Shown: positions 14,336-15,389 of the stretch, piece by piece
Layout: the number at the start of each line of letters is the position of its first letter
Numbering within the stretch: the first letter of the stretch is position 1
From: Thermoprotei archaeon
GTDB taxonomy: Archaea > Thermoproteota > Thermoprotei_A > Sulfolobales > Ignisphaeraceae
Assembly (NCBI GenBank): GCA_003661905.1
Contig: QMXA01000002.1
Location: 1-15,389 of the forward strand
Reading direction: 5' to 3'
Length of the DNA stretch: 15,389 nucleotides
The notes under the pieces: generated by a model
Databases searched by the model: none
Told to the model about the DNA's origin: nothing
Seen by the model: the letters and a program-made list of their open reading frames with translations, nothing else
Translations under genes and position numbers: made by a program

Positions 14336-14581
14336 ATGACTTCTATAACTACTATAAGAGGGAAGTGCCTTCCGCACTTCTACCCCAAATTGTGTAAGGG
14401 TTGCGGTATATGTATAGATGTATGCCCTGTTAAAATACTAGAGTTTGCTCCTGAATTTAATGAGAGAGGTTATCATTATCCAAGAATTAAACCCGGTATG
14501 GAAGATAAGTGTATTGGATGCAGACTTTGCGAAAGATTTTGTCCAGATCTAGCTGTTTATGTGGAGGTGTTGAGTAGTTGA
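14336..14581 (+). CDS. korD: 2-oxoacid:ferredoxin oxidoreductase delta subunit (2x[4Fe-4S] ferredoxin)
   Basis: An 81-residue bacterial-type ferredoxin with two complete cluster motifs: Cys20, 23, 26, 30 (CKGCGICIDVCP) and Cys59, 62, 65, 69 (CIGCRLCERFCP). It would pass electrons from the oxidoreductase to external ferredoxin. The spacing between motifs and the strand EFNERGYHYPRI match the KorD/PorD type. ATG 14336 is preferred since GGGTG lies eight bases before it; an upstream in-frame ATG at 14300 would add 12 residues with no ribosome site. The gene overlaps the alpha subunit by four bases (TTGA), so the two are translated together. Order delta-alpha is usual for 2-oxoglutarate oxidoreductases. 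Confidence 0.93.
   Translation: MTSITTIRGKCLPHFYPKLCKGCGICIDVCPVKILEFAPEFNERGYHYPRIKPGMEDKCIGCRLCERFCPDLAVYVEVLSS
14563..14569 (+). promoter_or_regulatory. Ribosome binding site for the korA TTG start
   Basis: GGAGGTG, a very strong match, lies inside the end of korD and eight bases before TTG 14578. It fixes the alpha-subunit start at this TTG rather than the ATG at 14611. Confidence 0.75.
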
Positions 14582-15389
14582 CAAAACTTCTTAAACCAGG
14601 AGTTTATTTTATGGAAGGTAATATTGCTTGTGCTGAAGCAGCTCTAATAGCTGGTTGTAAATTCTATGCAGGTTACCCGATAACACCATCTAGCGAAATA
14701 ATGCATCATATGGCTAGGAGAATGCCGGAGATAGGAGGAGTTTTTGTCCAGATGGAGGATGAAATAGCATCTATAATGGTAGCTCTAGGAGCCTCAGCAG
14801 CAGGTGTAAAAGCTATGACAGCAACTAGTGGACCAGGGTTATCATTAATGCAGGAAAGTATTGGATTAGCTGCTATGCTTGAACTTCCAGTAGTTATAGT
14901 CGATGTTCAAAGAGCAGGGCCTTCTACAGGTATACCAACTCTTATGGGTCAAGGTGATGTAATGCAGTGTAGGTGGGGTTCTCATGGCGATTATGAAGTA
15001 ATAGCCTACTTACCCTCTAATCCGCAGGAATTCTTTGACATGACTATAGAGGCTTTTAACATGGCTGAACAATTCCGAGTACCAGTATTTGTATTAGCTG
15101 ATAAGGTTGTTGGACAAATGTATGGAAAAGTAAGGGTACCTGATTATTCAGAGATAAAGCTTATTGAAAGATCTAAACCGAATATACCATCTAGCAAATT
15201 TGAAGAATACTTACCATATGATTCTAGATACTTAGTTCCGCCTTTCGTAGCAGCAGGTGATGGGTATAGAATACACATGACAGGCCTAACGCATGATGAA
15301 AGAGGGTATCCGAACCTAACTAAGGAAGCTAGTTGGAAACTTGTAACAAGACTTGTTAGGAAGATAAGGGAAAATGCTAGAAAAATTGC
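14578..15389 (+). CDS. korA: 2-oxoacid:ferredoxin oxidoreductase alpha subunit, 5' part (cut by window end)
   Basis: The visible 270 residues cover the alpha-subunit pyrimidine-like domain and the start of the next. Diagnostic are GYPITPSSE at residues 32-40, the EDEIAS block at 60-65 facing the thiamine diphosphate, ATSGPGLSLM at 82-91, and QRAGPSTG at 111-118, the signature of 2-oxoglutarate/2-oxoacid oxidoreductases. The enzyme converts a 2-oxoacid plus CoA to acyl-CoA, CO2 and reduced ferredoxin. Substrate is most likely 2-oxoglutarate given the delta-alpha order, although 2-oxoisovalerate or pyruvate cannot be excluded. The TTG start overlaps the korD stop. The beta and gamma subunits are expected just beyond the window. 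Confidence 0.94.
   Translation, partial: MTKLLKPGVYFMEGNIACAEAALIAGCKFYAGYPITPSSEIMHHMARRMPEIGGVFVQMEDEIASIMVALGASAAGVKAMTATSGPGLSLMQESIGLAAMLELPVVIVDVQRAGPSTGIPTLMGQGDVMQCRWGSHGDYEVIAYLPSNPQEFFDMTIEAFNMAEQFRVPVFVLADKVVGQMYGKVRVPDYSEIKLIERSKPNIPSSKFEEYLPYDSRYLVPPFVAAGDGYRIHMTGLTHDERGYPNLTKEASWKLVTRLVRKIRENARKI

Noticed and set aside
1..15389. tRNA genes, rRNA, CRISPR arrays, intact insertion sequences
   Set aside because: No T-arm-like GTTCRANYC with a matching cloverleaf in any gap, no spaced direct repeats, and no transposase with flanking inverted repeats were found by eye.

Overview
This A+T-rich window reads as chromosome from a hyperthermophilic archaeon, most likely a member of the Thermoproteota (crenarchaea, Desulfurococcales-like). 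Supporting signs are many TTG and GTG starts behind AGGTG/GGAGG-type ribosome binding sites, short TATA-type promoters, an NfeD protease/stomatin pair, a Sulfolobus-type hexameric nucleoside phosphorylase, a HEPN/nucleotidyltransferase pair, and a KorD-KorA type 2-oxoacid:ferredoxin oxidoreductase. The genus cannot be assigned from sequence reading alone.

Layout. 1-1207 (+): the end of an ABC transporter ATPase, overlapping its six-helix permease. 1208-1853: gene-poor, possibly decayed. 1854-2789 (-): MoaA-like radical SAM protein, divergent from 2877-5865 (+), a tight set of NfeD membrane protease, stomatin and nucleoside phosphorylase. 5874-9748 (-): a three-gene set transcribed as Nudix hydrolase, a glycosidase-like protein with a degenerate GH57-like front, and an FAD-dependent dehydrogenase. 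9760-10246: no gene seen. 10247-11012 (-): overlapping HEPN and MNT genes. 11148-11813 (+): an orphan protein. 11814-12411: gene-poor, with one short open frame. 12412-13122 (+): an Asp/Glu/hydantoin-racemase family gene split by an in-frame TGA. 13372-14205 (-): Mrp/ApbC P-loop ATPase, divergent from 14336-15389 (+), the delta and truncated alpha subunits of a 2-oxoacid:ferredoxin oxidoreductase.

How the genes work together. NfeD and stomatin are a known membrane protease/substrate pair. HEPN and MNT form a toxin/antitoxin-like pair. Mrp, an iron-sulfur carrier, faces an iron-sulfur enzyme operon. The most unusual spot is the racemase-family gene: it has one TGA in an otherwise intact frame, and also Tyr where the first catalytic Cys is expected while the second Cys is kept. 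That could be recent gene death, readthrough, or an enzyme with changed chemistry. A second active-site oddity is the nucleoside phosphorylase, where the usual Ser-Asp that reads the purine base is Asn-Asn.
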